Positions 40,954 to 50,294 of a DNA stretch of 64,000 nt are shown here, in pieces. The notes under the pieces were generated by a model that was given only the letters and a program-made list of their open reading frames with translations, was not told where the DNA came from and did no database searches. The stretch spans positions 1,743,501 through 1,807,500 of the forward strand of contig NZ_FOIR01000001.1 in NCBI RefSeq assembly GCF_900111145.1. Reading direction: 5' to 3'. This stretch comes from Roseivirga pacifica. Its GTDB lineage: Bacteria > Bacteroidota > Bacteroidia > Cytophagales > Cyclobacteriaceae. Numbering within the stretch: position 1 is the first letter of the stretch; each line of letters opens with the position of its first letter. Both the position numbers and the translations under genes were made by a program.

Positions 40954-41723
40954 TGTCGCTTGTGCGAGACCAAATGGGACGAAGCGTTGGGGTACCAGAG
41001 TTACCTCAGCGCATCGTTTCGTTAGTACCCTCACAGACAGAACTGCTTTACGATTTAGGCCTAGGAGATCGTGTGGTTGGTGTAACCAAATTCTGTATTC
41101 ACCCTAGGGATTGGCGCAAAACAAAGACTATTGTTGGTGGTACCAAAAACTATCGCTTTGACCAAATTGATGCGCTCAAGCCCGATTTAATTATTGGTAA
41201 CAAAGAGGAAAACGAACGGGAGGGGATTGAGCAATTGGCACAGTCGTACCCGGTTTGGATGAGCGATATTTATACGCTAGCCGATGCATTTGAGATGATG
41301 CGTGGAGTCGGTGAAATAACTGGTCTTCAAGATAGGGTAGAGCAGCTGATTGCAGATGTGAAAGGCGGTTTTTCAAAGCTTGAGTTAAAAAACACGGGTA
41401 AGCGTGTGCTTTATCTTATTTGGCAAAAACCATATATGGCCGCGGGGTCACAAACCTTTATAGATGAAATGCTGAAGGCATGCGGGTTGGTGAATGCGGC
41501 ATCAGAAAGTCGTTATCCAGCACTTACCGTAGAGGAGATTCAGGCCCTAAAGCCCGATTTGATCTTTCTTTCTTCAGAGCCTTATCCATTCAAGGAAAAA
41601 CACCTGAAGGTACTACAAGCGATTACACCGAATAGCGAGGTTAAACTTGTGGATGGTGAAATGTTTAGCTGGTATGGAAGCAGGTTAAGATTAGCCACGA
41701 CATACTTCCAGACTTTGATGTGA
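40953..41723 (+). CDS. Periplasmic-binding-fold protein, BtuF/FepB-like, without signal peptide
   Basis: A 256-residue protein of the helical-backbone metal-receptor superfamily. It has RIVSLVPSQTELLYDLGLGD, VVGVTKFCIHP, GGTKNYRFDQIDALKPDLIIGNKEE and EIQALKPDLIFLSSEPYPF, matching cobalamin/siderophore-binding proteins. Unlike exported relatives it begins MSLVRDQMGRSV with no signal peptide or lipobox, and no ABC permease is nearby. It may be cytosolic or the true start may be unusual; it is coupled to the M42 peptidase gene (ATG overlaps the TAA). Confidence 0.75.
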   Translation: MSLVRDQMGRSVGVPELPQRIVSLVPSQTELLYDLGLGDRVVGVTKFCIHPRDWRKTKTIVGGTKNYRFDQIDALKPDLIIGNKEENEREGIEQLAQSYPVWMSDIYTLADAFEMMRGVGEITGLQDRVEQLIADVKGGFSKLELKNTGKRVLYLIWQKPYMAAGSQTFIDEMLKACGLVNAASESRYPALTVEEIQALKPDLIFLSSEPYPFKEKHLKVLQAITPNSEVKLVDGEMFSWYGSRLRLATTYFQTLM

Positions 41724-41764
41724 AAAGGAAAGGAGGTCCCCAGCAGACCCCCTCAGTCTAAACG

Positions 41765-42280
41765 TTACTTAAACACCGCGAATGTATTACACATTCGTGA
41801 GTCGTAACACTCCCAAATTTCTTGTTTCTTAAAAGCCTTTTTATTGGCCGAATCTTCCGTAAGCGCAAATTTGTGTGCTCCGCGCCAAGTTTTCTTTTTC
41901 CATCTTCGCTTGGTTTCAGCATAGGAGTAGTAAGTTTTCTGGTCAGAAAGACCCATTAACTTTTTTTCGCCAGGGCTTAGGGTGAGTAAGCCGGTGGTGT
42001 TCCACTCACCATTGTATGCCTTGTACCTTATGGCTACTTCAATGGCTTCTGTCGAACGGTTTTCGTAGTAAATGTGGTACTGCTTTTTGTATCGAAGAGA
42101 TTCTTTTGCATGACCAATTGGTTCTACCTCAATGCTAGCGGTGCTAATTTCACTTGGAGTACCTAGTGCTATGGTAGGCAATTGGGCGTAGTGGCTCGTG
42201 TTTTCCTCAGTGCTAGAAGAGGTCAAAGCTGTTACTAGGCCCGCACCTAACACAAGTATGTATAGGGCTAAGGTCTTCAT
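41765..42280 (-). CDS. Exported protein of unknown function
   Basis: A 171-residue protein with an N-terminal hydrophobic signal (LALYILVLGAGLVTALT). The mature part has KQYHIYYENRSTEAIEVAIRYKAYNGEWN and LTLSPGEKKLMGLSDQKTYYSYAET, suggesting a beta-sandwich, and a C-terminal CYDSRMCNTF pair of Cys that could form a disulfide. I do not recognise a family. CACCTTTG (- strand, 42301-42308) is a possible -7 box. It stands alone, convergent with the preceding gene. Confidence 0.55.
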   Translation of the reverse strand: MKTLALYILVLGAGLVTALTSSSTEENTSHYAQLPTIALGTPSEISTASIEVEPIGHAKESLRYKKQYHIYYENRSTEAIEVAIRYKAYNGEWNTTGLLTLSPGEKKLMGLSDQKTYYSYAETKRRWKKKTWRGAHKFALTEDSANKKAFKKQEIWECYDSRMCNTFAVFK

Positions 42281-42420
42281 ATATTTAGGTTACTACGTTT
42301 CAAAGGTGAATAATTAATATGTAATTTTCAACATATATTCATAAAAAGTTTTTTGAATACAATATGCTCGATTCAAGGGTTGCTAAAGGTGAGGCCTTGA
42401 TCGATAGGTAATTACAAACG

Positions 42421-42452
42421 AAAAAAGCCCCTAGATTGGATCTAGAGGCTTT
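42421..42452 (-). terminator. Rho-independent terminator after the SGNH hydrolase
   Basis: On the - strand AAAGCC, one mismatch, CTAGAT, loop CCA, ATCTAG, mismatch, GGCTTT is followed by a T6 tract (+ strand A-run 42421-42426). It lies 22 bases beyond the stop of the gene at 42474. Confidence 0.88.
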
Positions 42453-42473
42453 GATGTTTCCGTTCGTTTAGGG

Positions 42474-43133
42474 TTACTTTTCTTGAATAAGGAGTGGTCT
42501 TATTTCATCTATCCACAAGTCGTAACCTTTTTTATTCATGTGCAGGTCATCTTCTAAAAAGATGTCTTGCTGCAAGGTGCCATCATTCAGCATCATGGTA
42601 GACCAAGTATCGGCATAATATACGTTAGGAATTATCATGGAAAGCTTAGCCAGCTTTTCGTTAAACTCCTCATAGGTTTCTTTTAGCTCCCAGCGGGCAA
42701 TGCTCGGTTTGGCGGAAATAAGTACTATGCTCTCAACACCTTCGTCTAGTAGTTGAGTAACCAGTACCGCTATATCTCCAATTACTGCGTTAGGGGCTTT
42801 TCCCGAGTTAATATCATTGTCGCCTTCATAAATAAACACCTGCTTTGGCTTGAATTGCGAAATCAAAAGGTCTTTGTAATGAAGTAGGTCCGAAGTTTCT
42901 GATCCACCAAAACCGGTGTTAATCACATTGTGGTTTGGGAAGTAACTTTTAAAGTCGACCCAAAGTCTAATGCTAGAGCTACCGGTAAATACAATTCTAT
43001 TTGCTTCAGGGTAATTGGCTGCAGCGTTTTCGAATTTCTTTACCTCTTCGGCAAATCGGGCGGGGTCTTGGGCGAAGGCATGTGTGCTAACCAAGGCCAC
43101 CAATAGTGTTGAAAAAATTATAATGCGTTTCAT
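42474..43133 (-). CDS. SGNH/GDSL-type hydrolase, exported
   Basis: A 219-residue esterase-like protein with a signal peptide (KRIIIFSTLLVALVSTHAFA). Block I is GSSSIRLW (residues 51-58) with the nucleophilic Ser, block II GFGGSETSDLL (Gly), block III YEGDNDINSG (Asn) and block V DDLHMNKKGYDLW (Asp-His). All catalytic residues are in place. The substrate may be a lipid or carbohydrate ester in the periplasm; it cannot be fixed from sequence. Confidence 0.85.
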   Translation of the reverse strand: MKRIIIFSTLLVALVSTHAFAQDPARFAEEVKKFENAAANYPEANRIVFTGSSSIRLWVDFKSYFPNHNVINTGFGGSETSDLLHYKDLLISQFKPKQVFIYEGDNDINSGKAPNAVIGDIAVLVTQLLDEGVESIVLISAKPSIARWELKETYEEFNEKLAKLSMIIPNVYYADTWSTMMLNDGTLQQDIFLEDDLHMNKKGYDLWIDEIRPLLIQEK

Positions 43134-43205
43134 ACTTGTAAAGTAAGGGAAAGCAGGTTTTTATAAAACCGTTTTTTTGTAAGTAAAGTCAATGGAGGTG
43201 GGGTG

Positions 43206-43784
43206 TTACTTTAAAAGCCCTTGGAGCTGTGCATATTGAATGAGCATTATCGTTTTGGCATCTTTAATTTCTCCCGTTTTCACCATTTCTAGTGCTGCTT
43301 TAAAAGGAGTTTCCAAAACTTCAATATCTTCATCTGCATCCGTTCCGCCACCTTCAGTTACTTTCATGTTGTCTTCATATTCGCCCACGTACAAATGCGC
43401 CAATTCGCTTAAAGTTCCAGGTGATGTGTAGCATTCAAATACTTTCTGCACTTGTTTTACTCGATAGCCGGTTTCTTCTTCCGCCTCTCTAATCACAGCT
43501 CCTTCCGGAGAATCATTGTCTAACATACCAGCACAAACCTCGGTTACAAATCCATCTGCTGGCGTGTTTACATAAGCAGGCATGCGAAACTGCTTGGTAA
43601 GAATTATGCTGTTTTTATTGCTGTTATAAAGCAGAATGGCCGAGTAGTTGTCCTTGTGATAAACAACACGATCTTGGCGCTGTACCTCACCGTTGTTTTT
43701 GGTATAGTCGAATGAAATGTCTTTCAAAGTGAACCATCTATCGGAGATCACTTTCTCATTGATGATCTTAATTCTATCACTCAT
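43206..43784 (-). CDS. NUDIX hydrolase, NudK/GDP-mannose pyrophosphatase type
   Basis: A 192-residue nucleoside-diphosphate-sugar pyrophosphatase. The Nudix box AGMLDNDSPEGAVIREAEEETGY (about residues 83-105, split here as AGMLDND / SPEGAVIREAEEETGY) matches NudK, with the REAEEETG metal-binding core, followed by FECYTSPGTLSELAHLYVGE typical of NudK. It follows the ABC exporter gene after two bases and is likely co-transcribed. Confidence 0.85.
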   Translation of the reverse strand: MSDRIKIINEKVISDRWFTLKDISFDYTKNNGEVQRQDRVVYHKDNYSAILLYNSNKNSIILTKQFRMPAYVNTPADGFVTEVCAGMLDNDSPEGAVIREAEEETGYRVKQVQKVFECYTSPGTLSELAHLYVGEYEDNMKVTEGGGTDADEDIEVLETPFKAALEMVKTGEIKDAKTIMLIQYAQLQGLLK

Positions 43785-43786
43785 TT

Positions 43787-45535
43787 TTAAATTCTGGCTT
43801 GGTAGGTGTAAAGTTGATAATATCTGCCTTCTTTGGTAATCAATTCGTCATGCGTGCCACGTTCCGCTATTTCGCCCTTTTCAATCACCAATATTTGATC
43901 AGCTTTTTTAATGGTACTTAGCCTATGCGCAATTACAAAGGTGGTTCTTCCTTTCATTAACTCATTCAAACTGGCCTGAATAAACGATTCGCTCTCGGTA
44001 TCTAGGTTAGAAGTTGCCTCATCTAAAATGAGAATCCTTGGGTCTGCCAAAACAGCTCTGGCAATGGCAATACGCTGTCTTTGGCCACCAGAAAGTTTAA
44101 CGCCACGCTCGCCAATTACCGTGTTTAAACCTTCTTCAAACCTATCGGTAAACTCGTTTACATAGGCTGCTTTTACAGCGGCTTGCAATTGTTCTTCTGT
44201 GGCCTCGGGTCTAGGGAAAAGTATGTTTTCGCGAATAGTACCTTCAAACAAGAAATCGTCTTGCAGAACAACGCCAAGCTTTCTCCTAAAACTTCTTAAC
44301 TGAACGGTAGAAAGGTCGGTGCCATCTACTGTGATTTTTCCATCGCGTGGATTTAAGAAGGTAGCCACCAAACCTGCGATGGTCGATTTGCCCGAGCCAG
44401 ATGAGCCAACCAAGGCTGTAACAGAACCTGCTGGTGCATCGAAGTTGATGCCTTTGATTACATCGTTTTCATCTTCATAGGCAAAACTCACATCGTTGAA
44501 TTTTACGTTGCCTTCAATTTTCTCCAATGCAACTGTTCTGGCGTCATCATCTTCTTCAGAGGCGGTTTGCATGATCTCTTCCGTTCGGTCGAGACCAGCA
44601 AATGCTTCGGTAATTTGGCTACCAATGTTTGACATTTGCAATAGGGGGGCTACTACCACAGCCAAATAAGCAATGAAAGCGAAAAGTTGACCCGAAGTCA
44701 TTTCTCCCTGGATAATGTAGTATCCACCTACACCCAAAATACTTGTAGTAGCTACTCCAGCGAGTAGGAAAGTGGCGGAACTAGAAACAACCGCAGTAGC
44801 CGTGAGTGTTTTCTTTATTACCTTGTAAAGCGAATTTACACCATCATCAAATACTTTGATTTCCTGCTTTTCAGCTCCAAATCCTTTAATGACTCTAATG
44901 CCATTTAAGGTTTCGGTTAATCGACCGGTTACTTCAGCATTAAGTTTTCCTCGCTTTCTAAATTCTGGTCTTAATATTTTAAAAGCCCGTATAGCTATTA
45001 CCCCAAATAGGATAATGGGCAAAACAATGAGTGCGGTGAGTTTCGCATTCATATCGATAAGGATAATGAGTACGGCAATGGCGGTAATGGAGCCACCAAT
45101 AAGCTGCACAAAGCCGGTGCCTACCAAGTTTCTTACCCCTTCTACATCGGTCATAATGCGAGAAACCAAAGCTCCCGATTTTTGACTATCGAAGAAGTTG
45201 ACAGGTAAGGAGAGAATTTTCTTTTGCACTTGTACCCTCAGCGTGGCAATCAGCTTTTGTGCCTGAACGCTCAATACTCGTGTAAGGATAAACGAGGTAG
45301 AGGCCTGAATTACAATAGCGAATACAATAGCACCAACTATGTATTTAAGCTCTTCAATGTCGCCTTTCACTACTACATCATCTATAAGGTATTGTGTGGC
45401 TTTAGGTGGAATAATAGTGGCTGCACTTTTAAGCAGAATAAGGATTAAGCCCATTAGGAGCATGCCTCTTTTCGGCCAAATAATCTCATTGAATACTTGT
45501 CGAACAGTTATGTTATTGAGTTTTTTCTTTGCCAT
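43787..45535 (-). CDS. ABC exporter, fused permease and ATPase (MsbA/multidrug type)
   Basis: A 582-residue half-transporter. Six membrane spans in residues about 20-310 are followed by an ATPase domain with Walker A LVGSSGSGKST, signature LSGGQRQRIAIARA, Walker B ILILDEATSNLD and the H-loop IAHRLST. A homodimer would flip or export lipids or drugs. A possible - strand -7 box TATCTTTT lies at 45591-45598. The cargo is unknown; pairing with a NudK-type gene is an operon link without clear logic. Confidence 0.88.
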   Translation of the reverse strand: MAKKKLNNITVRQVFNEIIWPKRGMLLMGLILILLKSAATIIPPKATQYLIDDVVVKGDIEELKYIVGAIVFAIVIQASTSFILTRVLSVQAQKLIATLRVQVQKKILSLPVNFFDSQKSGALVSRIMTDVEGVRNLVGTGFVQLIGGSITAIAVLIILIDMNAKLTALIVLPIILFGVIAIRAFKILRPEFRKRGKLNAEVTGRLTETLNGIRVIKGFGAEKQEIKVFDDGVNSLYKVIKKTLTATAVVSSSATFLLAGVATTSILGVGGYYIIQGEMTSGQLFAFIAYLAVVVAPLLQMSNIGSQITEAFAGLDRTEEIMQTASEEDDDARTVALEKIEGNVKFNDVSFAYEDENDVIKGINFDAPAGSVTALVGSSGSGKSTIAGLVATFLNPRDGKITVDGTDLSTVQLRSFRRKLGVVLQDDFLFEGTIRENILFPRPEATEEQLQAAVKAAYVNEFTDRFEEGLNTVIGERGVKLSGGQRQRIAIARAVLADPRILILDEATSNLDTESESFIQASLNELMKGRTTFVIAHRLSTIKKADQILVIEKGEIAERGTHDELITKEGRYYQLYTYQARI

Positions 45536-45699
45536 AAATTAACGGTAACCGGTGACTAACGCCACACATAAAGAATTGATTCAATTTAGGAAAAGATATG
45601 TAGTGTAAAAGCTTAAGTCGTGGTTGTAAGTTGACTAAATGGTTAGTTATTATGTATGCAATTTTTTATTTAGCAGAAACTAATCATTGATTTAACAAC

Positions 45700-46854
45700 A
45701 TGAATCGAAATTTCTGGTTGACCCTTTTTGTATTGGCTTGCTTGGTGTCTTGCAATCAACAAAAAGTTGAAAATGGTTATACATTAAAACCCTCTGACGA
45801 TTTATTGAGGATTGAGCTGGATAGTCTTACCTCTAACATCAGTAGCTGGTTGGGCTATTATTATGATGCGAAGCTAGATTCAGGGCTGCTGTATTCGGTT
45901 GACCCGGTTCGTAACGAGATTGAGCGCTACTCGCTCCAAGACGGTAAACTCTTTGATAAAATGACCTACGACAGAGAAGGACCTAAAGGTGTTGGTACGC
46001 TGATTGAAATTGGCATTTTGGGTTTAGATAGTGTGTTGATATTTCCGCCATTCGATAACTCCTTTTATCAATCAAGATTTAGTGATGCTGCCTTGAACAA
46101 AGTGGCTTACAATAAACCAGATGAATATTCTCCTATTCGCTCCATGACGAACTATTTCAGTTCGCCAGCCTATACGGATGGGCAGTATATTTACACCAGA
46201 ACCTTGTTTGGAGGGAATTACATGCTGATGGAAAATGAAGAGCTATCTGAAAAGCCGTTGATGTATCGGGTGAATGTAGCTAGTGGTGCGGTAGAATTTG
46301 CGCATTTCACTTTTCCAGATGATTATTGGGCAGATGGAAAAACATCTTATGAGTTTAGCACGGCAGTAAATGGTGGGCAGTTTGCTTTTTCCTTTTACGG
46401 GGATCATAACATTTACGTGGCAAGCTCATTTGATGAGGAACTGAGGCCTATTATGGCTAAAAGCAATTACCTACCAGCAGATTTTGAACGTTTGCCCGAA
46501 GCTGGCTCCCGCGAGGATAGGTTACGGTATTTTGCAACCACCCAGCATTATGGTAGCCTAATTTATGACGGGTATCGCAATGTCTATTATCGGTTTTGCT
46601 ACCCGAAAGTTGATTTGAATGGCAGCGAAGATGTAAGGTCACTTGTTCAGTTCCCGCCTGCCTTTTCCATTATGATTTTAGATCGTGAGTTTAAGGTACT
46701 CGGAGAGAAGTTGATTGAAAAAGAAAGTCAGCTAGCACCAGGCAATGTGTTTGTTGGGCCAAAGGGGCTTTATATTTCCATTAACCATCCAGATCACCCT
46801 GACAATCTTGAGGATTATTTTTCCTTTATGTTGTTTGAGTTGGTGGAGGAGTAG
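45700..46854 (+). CDS. DUF4221 family lipoprotein
   Basis: A 384-residue protein with a lipoprotein signal: the lipobox LVSC places the lipidated Cys at residue 18. The mature region (SISSWLGYYYD-like start, RNEIERYSLQDGKLFDKMTYDREGPKG, VYRFCYP-type motif, GPKGLYISINHPDHPDNLED) fits the Bacteroidota DUF4221 family, a predicted beta-propeller resembling 6-bladed peptidyl-oscillin-like proteins. Membrane-anchored, function unknown. It is a single gene between divergent and convergent neighbours. Confidence 0.7.
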   Translation: MNRNFWLTLFVLACLVSCNQQKVENGYTLKPSDDLLRIELDSLTSNISSWLGYYYDAKLDSGLLYSVDPVRNEIERYSLQDGKLFDKMTYDREGPKGVGTLIEIGILGLDSVLIFPPFDNSFYQSRFSDAALNKVAYNKPDEYSPIRSMTNYFSSPAYTDGQYIYTRTLFGGNYMLMENEELSEKPLMYRVNVASGAVEFAHFTFPDDYWADGKTSYEFSTAVNGGQFAFSFYGDHNIYVASSFDEELRPIMAKSNYLPADFERLPEAGSREDRLRYFATTQHYGSLIYDGYRNVYYRFCYPKVDLNGSEDVRSLVQFPPAFSIMILDREFKVLGEKLIEKESQLAPGNVFVGPKGLYISINHPDHPDNLEDYFSFMLFELVEE

Positions 46855-46856
46855 GG

Positions 46857-46938
46857 GGAGATTCTGAAATAAATTCAGAATGACGGTCTAAGTGGTTTCC
46901 CATCATTCTGAATTTGTTATGAAAACTCCCAGAGGAGT
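46857..46938. repeat. Palindromic intergenic repeat with nested hairpins
   Basis: ATTCTGAA (46861-46868), loop ATAAA, TTCAGAAT (46874-46881) forms a hairpin; AAATTCAGAATGA (46871-46883) is also complementary to TCATTCTGAATTT (46903-46915), giving alternative pairings. ACTCC-CAGA-GGAGT (46925-46938) follows. The GATTCTGAA...TTCAGAATGAC unit resembles REP-like palindromes seen between Bacteroidota genes. Lying between convergent genes, it may end transcription of both. Confidence 0.65.
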
Positions 46939-46941
46939 ATT

Positions 46942-48156
46942 TCACTCATCTCTTACCATTTCCACATGCTCCCAAAAGCTTGGGTAAGATTTGTTAACAA
47001 CACTAGGGTCTAAAATCTTAATGGATTGATGGGTTGAGATTGGCGCAAAGGCCATGGCCATGCGGTGGTCTTCGTAAGTTTCCACCTCAATTACTTCTTT
47101 GGTCGGCTCAAACTTCGACTTGATCTCCCATACGCCCGGTTCAACCTCTTTAAGCTTTACCTTGAATTTCTTAAGCTCCTTTTTAAGTGCTTTGATACGA
47201 TCCGTTTCTTTGATTTTCAAGCTTTCAAGGCCTGTCATGCGGCAATGAATGCCTTTGATGCCACAAACTACTGCTACGGTTTGTGCCAGGTCTGGGCAAT
47301 CGGTAAAGTCGAACTCGAACGATTTGCTATGCGGGATTTTCTGCAGTACCACTCCGTCATCTTCGAAAGTGCTCATTACACCCAGCTGATTCATAATCCG
47401 CACAATCGCAATGTCGCCCTGAAGCGATTTTTGTCTTAGCCCTAAAAGCTTCAGTTTGGCTTCATCGGCCAAGGCTACAAAACTATACCAGTAGCTGGCG
47501 CCCGACCAATCGGATTCCACTACGTACGGGTATTCTTTGTAGTCTTGCTTCGGAATTTCAATGGTATTGTTGGTCCAAGTTGCCTTCACCCCAAATAGCT
47601 TCATCATATCCAATGTCATTTGAATATATGGGCGGCTACCAATTTTGCCTTTTAGATGAATGTTTAGTCCTTGTGGCAATGAAGGAGCAATCATTAGCAG
47701 GGCAGAAATGTACTGGCTGCTAACATCGCCTTGAATTTTTACCGTTTCAGACTTTTGTTCTTGCAAAGGCTTAACCTTGTGTGGAGGATAGCCTTCTTCG
47801 CCTTTGTATTTGATTTTAGCGCCAATTTTCTTCAGTGCATCTACCAATATTTTAATAGGCCGCTGCTGCATGCGCTCGGTGCCTGTAAGCAAAATGGGTT
47901 TGTCCCCAAAAATGGAGTAAGCCGTTAAAAAGCGCATGGTGGTTCCAGCATCAAGTACGTCTAATACCTCATCGTCCGACTTAAGCAGTCGCAACATGGT
48001 TTGCGTATCTCTTGCATTGGAAAGATTGTATAAAACAGACTTATTTCCTGAGAGCGCATTGATAATGAGCGCTCTGTTGCTCTCGCTTTTCGAAGCCTCT
48101 AGTTGAACCTCTGCGTTCTTTAAATTTGGTCGATGCTTCAGTAAATAGTATTCCAA
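46942..48156 (-). CDS. aroA: 3-phosphoshikimate 1-carboxyvinyltransferase (EPSP synthase)
   Basis: The sixth shikimate step (404 aa). Motifs: LEASKSESNRALIINALSG, the PEP-site DAGTTMRFLTAY, SSQYISALLMIAP and DHRMAMAFAP. It lacks an N-terminal ATG: the start appears to be TTG 48156, two bases beyond the aroB stop, since the next in-frame ATG is inside the conserved region. It is the last gene of the attenuator-controlled operon. Confidence 0.94.
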   Translation of the reverse strand: MEYYLLKHRPNLKNAEVQLEASKSESNRALIINALSGNKSVLYNLSNARDTQTMLRLLKSDDEVLDVLDAGTTMRFLTAYSIFGDKPILLTGTERMQQRPIKILVDALKKIGAKIKYKGEEGYPPHKVKPLQEQKSETVKIQGDVSSQYISALLMIAPSLPQGLNIHLKGKIGSRPYIQMTLDMMKLFGVKATWTNNTIEIPKQDYKEYPYVVESDWSGASYWYSFVALADEAKLKLLGLRQKSLQGDIAIVRIMNQLGVMSTFEDDGVVLQKIPHSKSFEFDFTDCPDLAQTVAVVCGIKGIHCRMTGLESLKIKETDRIKALKKELKKFKVKLKEVEPGVWEIKSKFEPTKEVIEVETYEDHRMAMAFAPISTHQSIKILDPSVVNKSYPSFWEHVEMVRDE

Positions 48157-48157
48157 G

Positions 48158-49192
48158 CTAATTCTTTAAAGTTTGATAAAAATAAAGCGCATCTAACACC
48201 TGCTTTTCGTCTATGGCTATGTCGTAGGTAGCCTCTCCAATTTTGTAAAGCAAGGAGTGATTCAGTAGGTTATTGACATTTTTTTTGTCTTGATACATCA
48301 GGGCGATGATAGCTGTGTAGTCTCTCTTGTCAATAGAAAGGTCGGGATAAATTTTTAAAATTGTAGCACAAATTTCATCTAGTTCTGCTTGCGCCAAATT
48401 CAGTACTTTTTTTGATAAGTACGCTTCACAAATCATCCCAATGGCTATCGCTTCACCATGTAATAAATGGTTTTTGCTACCCAAATAATGGCTTTCAATA
48501 GCATGACCAATGGTGTGGCCAAAGTTGAGTACTTTCCTCAATCCACCCTCAAACGGGTCGGCTGCAACCACCTGTTGTTTTATCTCAATGGAGTGCGCAA
48601 TTATAGCATTCCAATTAATTTGGTTCAGGCCATCTTTGCACACTTCAGTATAATAGTCGCTATCGGCTATTAAGCCGTGTTTAATTACTTCGGCAAAGCC
48701 CGAACGTAATTCTTCGGCAGGTAAAGTTTTAAGAAAATCGGCATCTACTAGTACCGAATGCGGCTCTTTAAAAAAGCCAATGTGATTCTTAAAGCCGTTA
48801 AAGTCAATTCCTAGTTTTCCACCCACGTTGGCATCTACAGCCGCCAATAGGGTAGTGGGAATGTTGATGAACTGTATGCCGCGCTTATAGCTTACCGCAC
48901 AAAAACCACCCATGTCGCCAATTACTCCACCGCCTAAGTTTACCAATAGTGCTTTTCTATCAAAGCTGTGCTCGGTAAGTGCATTCCAAATATGGGTGCA
49001 GGTATCTAGGTTTTTATGTGCCTCGCCCGACTTAATTTCGATAAGCAGGTGGGCAGGAAGTAGCGACTTTATTTTAGGGTAGCAGTGCTCAACGGTGTTT
49101 TCGTCTACCAGCACTGCTACCTTAGAAAATGTATGCTCTGCGAAAAAATCGCTGAGGCTTGTTTGAATATCATCTATGATGATTTGGCTCAT
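48158..49192 (-). CDS. aroB: 3-dehydroquinate synthase
   Basis: The second shikimate step (344 aa), an NAD- and metal-dependent enzyme. Motifs: VNLGGGVIGDMGGFCAVSYKRGI, PTTLLAAVDANVGGKLGID, the Glu/His metal ligands in FAEVIKHGLI and NFGHTIGHAIES, and HGEAIAIGM. It overlaps the end of the upstream DAHP synthase gene by four bases (ATGA), indicating translational coupling. Confidence 0.96.
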   Translation of the reverse strand: MSQIIIDDIQTSLSDFFAEHTFSKVAVLVDENTVEHCYPKIKSLLPAHLLIEIKSGEAHKNLDTCTHIWNALTEHSFDRKALLVNLGGGVIGDMGGFCAVSYKRGIQFINIPTTLLAAVDANVGGKLGIDFNGFKNHIGFFKEPHSVLVDADFLKTLPAEELRSGFAEVIKHGLIADSDYYTEVCKDGLNQINWNAIIAHSIEIKQQVVAADPFEGGLRKVLNFGHTIGHAIESHYLGSKNHLLHGEAIAIGMICEAYLSKKVLNLAQAELDEICATILKIYPDLSIDKRDYTAIIALMYQDKKNVNNLLNHSLLYKIGEATYDIAIDEKQVLDALYFYQTLKN

Positions 49193-50283
49193 ACTTTATT
49201 TGAAGTTTTAGCTTCTTTCAACTGGGCCTCTTGGATTTTAACAGATTCTTCGTGAATGGCGAAAAGCATGCTTTTCATGAATTTCTCCGTCATGCCTTTG
49301 TTAACCCCGCTTTGAATACGAGACTCCATTACATCTTGCCAGCGGCTCGGCTGAAAAACTGCTAAGTTATGGCCTTTCTTATATTCTCCTATCTGTTTTA
49401 TTACCTGAAAACGGTCGGCCATCAGTTCGATGATCTGGGTGTCTACTAAATCAACTTTCTGGCGGAATTTGTCAAGCTCGCTAATTGCTTCAGGGTGAGC
49501 TTCAATAGATTCACGGAAGTTCAGGTTCTCATAAATGATCTTGAGGGTGTCTGGCGTAATTTGCTGCTTGGCATCGCTCCATGCGTTATCCGGATCGTGG
49601 TGCGTTTCGATCATTAGCCCGTCCAATCCAAAGTTAATGGCACGCTGGCTTACCGATGCAATGATTTCTCGGGTTCCGCAAATGTGGCTAGGGTCACAGA
49701 TTACAGAAATGCCCGGGAGCAATCTTTTAAGGTGTATTGGTAAACTCCACTCTGGTTTGTTTCGGTAGCGTTTTTCGTAAGGATCGCTAAAACCTCTATG
49801 AATACCGGCTAGCTTTTTAATGCCCACTTTGTTGAGTCTTTCAAAAGCGCCAAGCCATAATTGTAGATCGGGGTTAATTGGGTTTTTTACCATTACAGGA
49901 ATGTCGGTACCACGAAGTGCCTCACATATTTCCTGTACTGAGAATGGGTTTACGGTAGTTCTGGCGCCAATCCAAAGTACTTCTACTCCGGCTTTTAGCG
50001 CTTGTTCTACATGTTCAGTATTGGCTACCTCTACAGTTACCGGTACATTGAGTGTTTCGCGGGCTATTTCTAGCCAACCCAATGCATCTTCGCCAATGCC
50101 TTCGAAAGACCCCGGACGAGTTCTAGGTTTCCATACACCTGCTCTGAATAGTTCTACGCGGCTGCCTTTTAATCCTTTCGCAATCGCTTCAATTTGTTCT
50201 GGGCTTTCCGCGCTGCACGGACCGGCAATCAACAAGTGTTCTGATAAACCTAAACCCCAATCTTTGATGTCTACAATTTCCAT
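49189..50283 (-). CDS. Bifunctional DAHP synthase / chorismate mutase (attenuator-controlled copy)
   Basis: A 364-residue fusion. Residues about 15-255 are a class I DAHP synthase (LIAGPCSAESPEQIEAI, FRAGVWKPRTRPGSFEG, LWIGARTTVNPF, VKNPINPD, GIHRGF, VICDPSHICG, GLMIETHHDPDNAWSDAKQQ); residues about 275-360 are an AroQ-type chorismate mutase (ELDKFRQKVDLVDTQIIELM, ADRFQVIKQIGEYKK). It makes the first shikimate intermediate and converts chorismate to prephenate. An upstream TTG (50328) would run through the terminator hairpin; ATG 50283, 12 bases after that hairpin, is the real start. Confidence 0.94.
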   Translation of the reverse strand: MEIVDIKDWGLGLSEHLLIAGPCSAESPEQIEAIAKGLKGSRVELFRAGVWKPRTRPGSFEGIGEDALGWLEIARETLNVPVTVEVANTEHVEQALKAGVEVLWIGARTTVNPFSVQEICEALRGTDIPVMVKNPINPDLQLWLGAFERLNKVGIKKLAGIHRGFSDPYEKRYRNKPEWSLPIHLKRLLPGISVICDPSHICGTREIIASVSQRAINFGLDGLMIETHHDPDNAWSDAKQQITPDTLKIIYENLNFRESIEAHPEAISELDKFRQKVDLVDTQIIELMADRFQVIKQIGEYKKGHNLAVFQPSRWQDVMESRIQSGVNKGMTEKFMKSMLFAIHEESVKIQEAQLKEAKTSNKV

Positions 50284-50294
50284 TTTTTTGGCAT

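Noticed and set aside
41724-41764. Terminator between the BtuF-like gene and the exported unknown gene
   Set aside because: GGAGGTC and GACCCCCTC pair only poorly and no T-tract follows on either strand.
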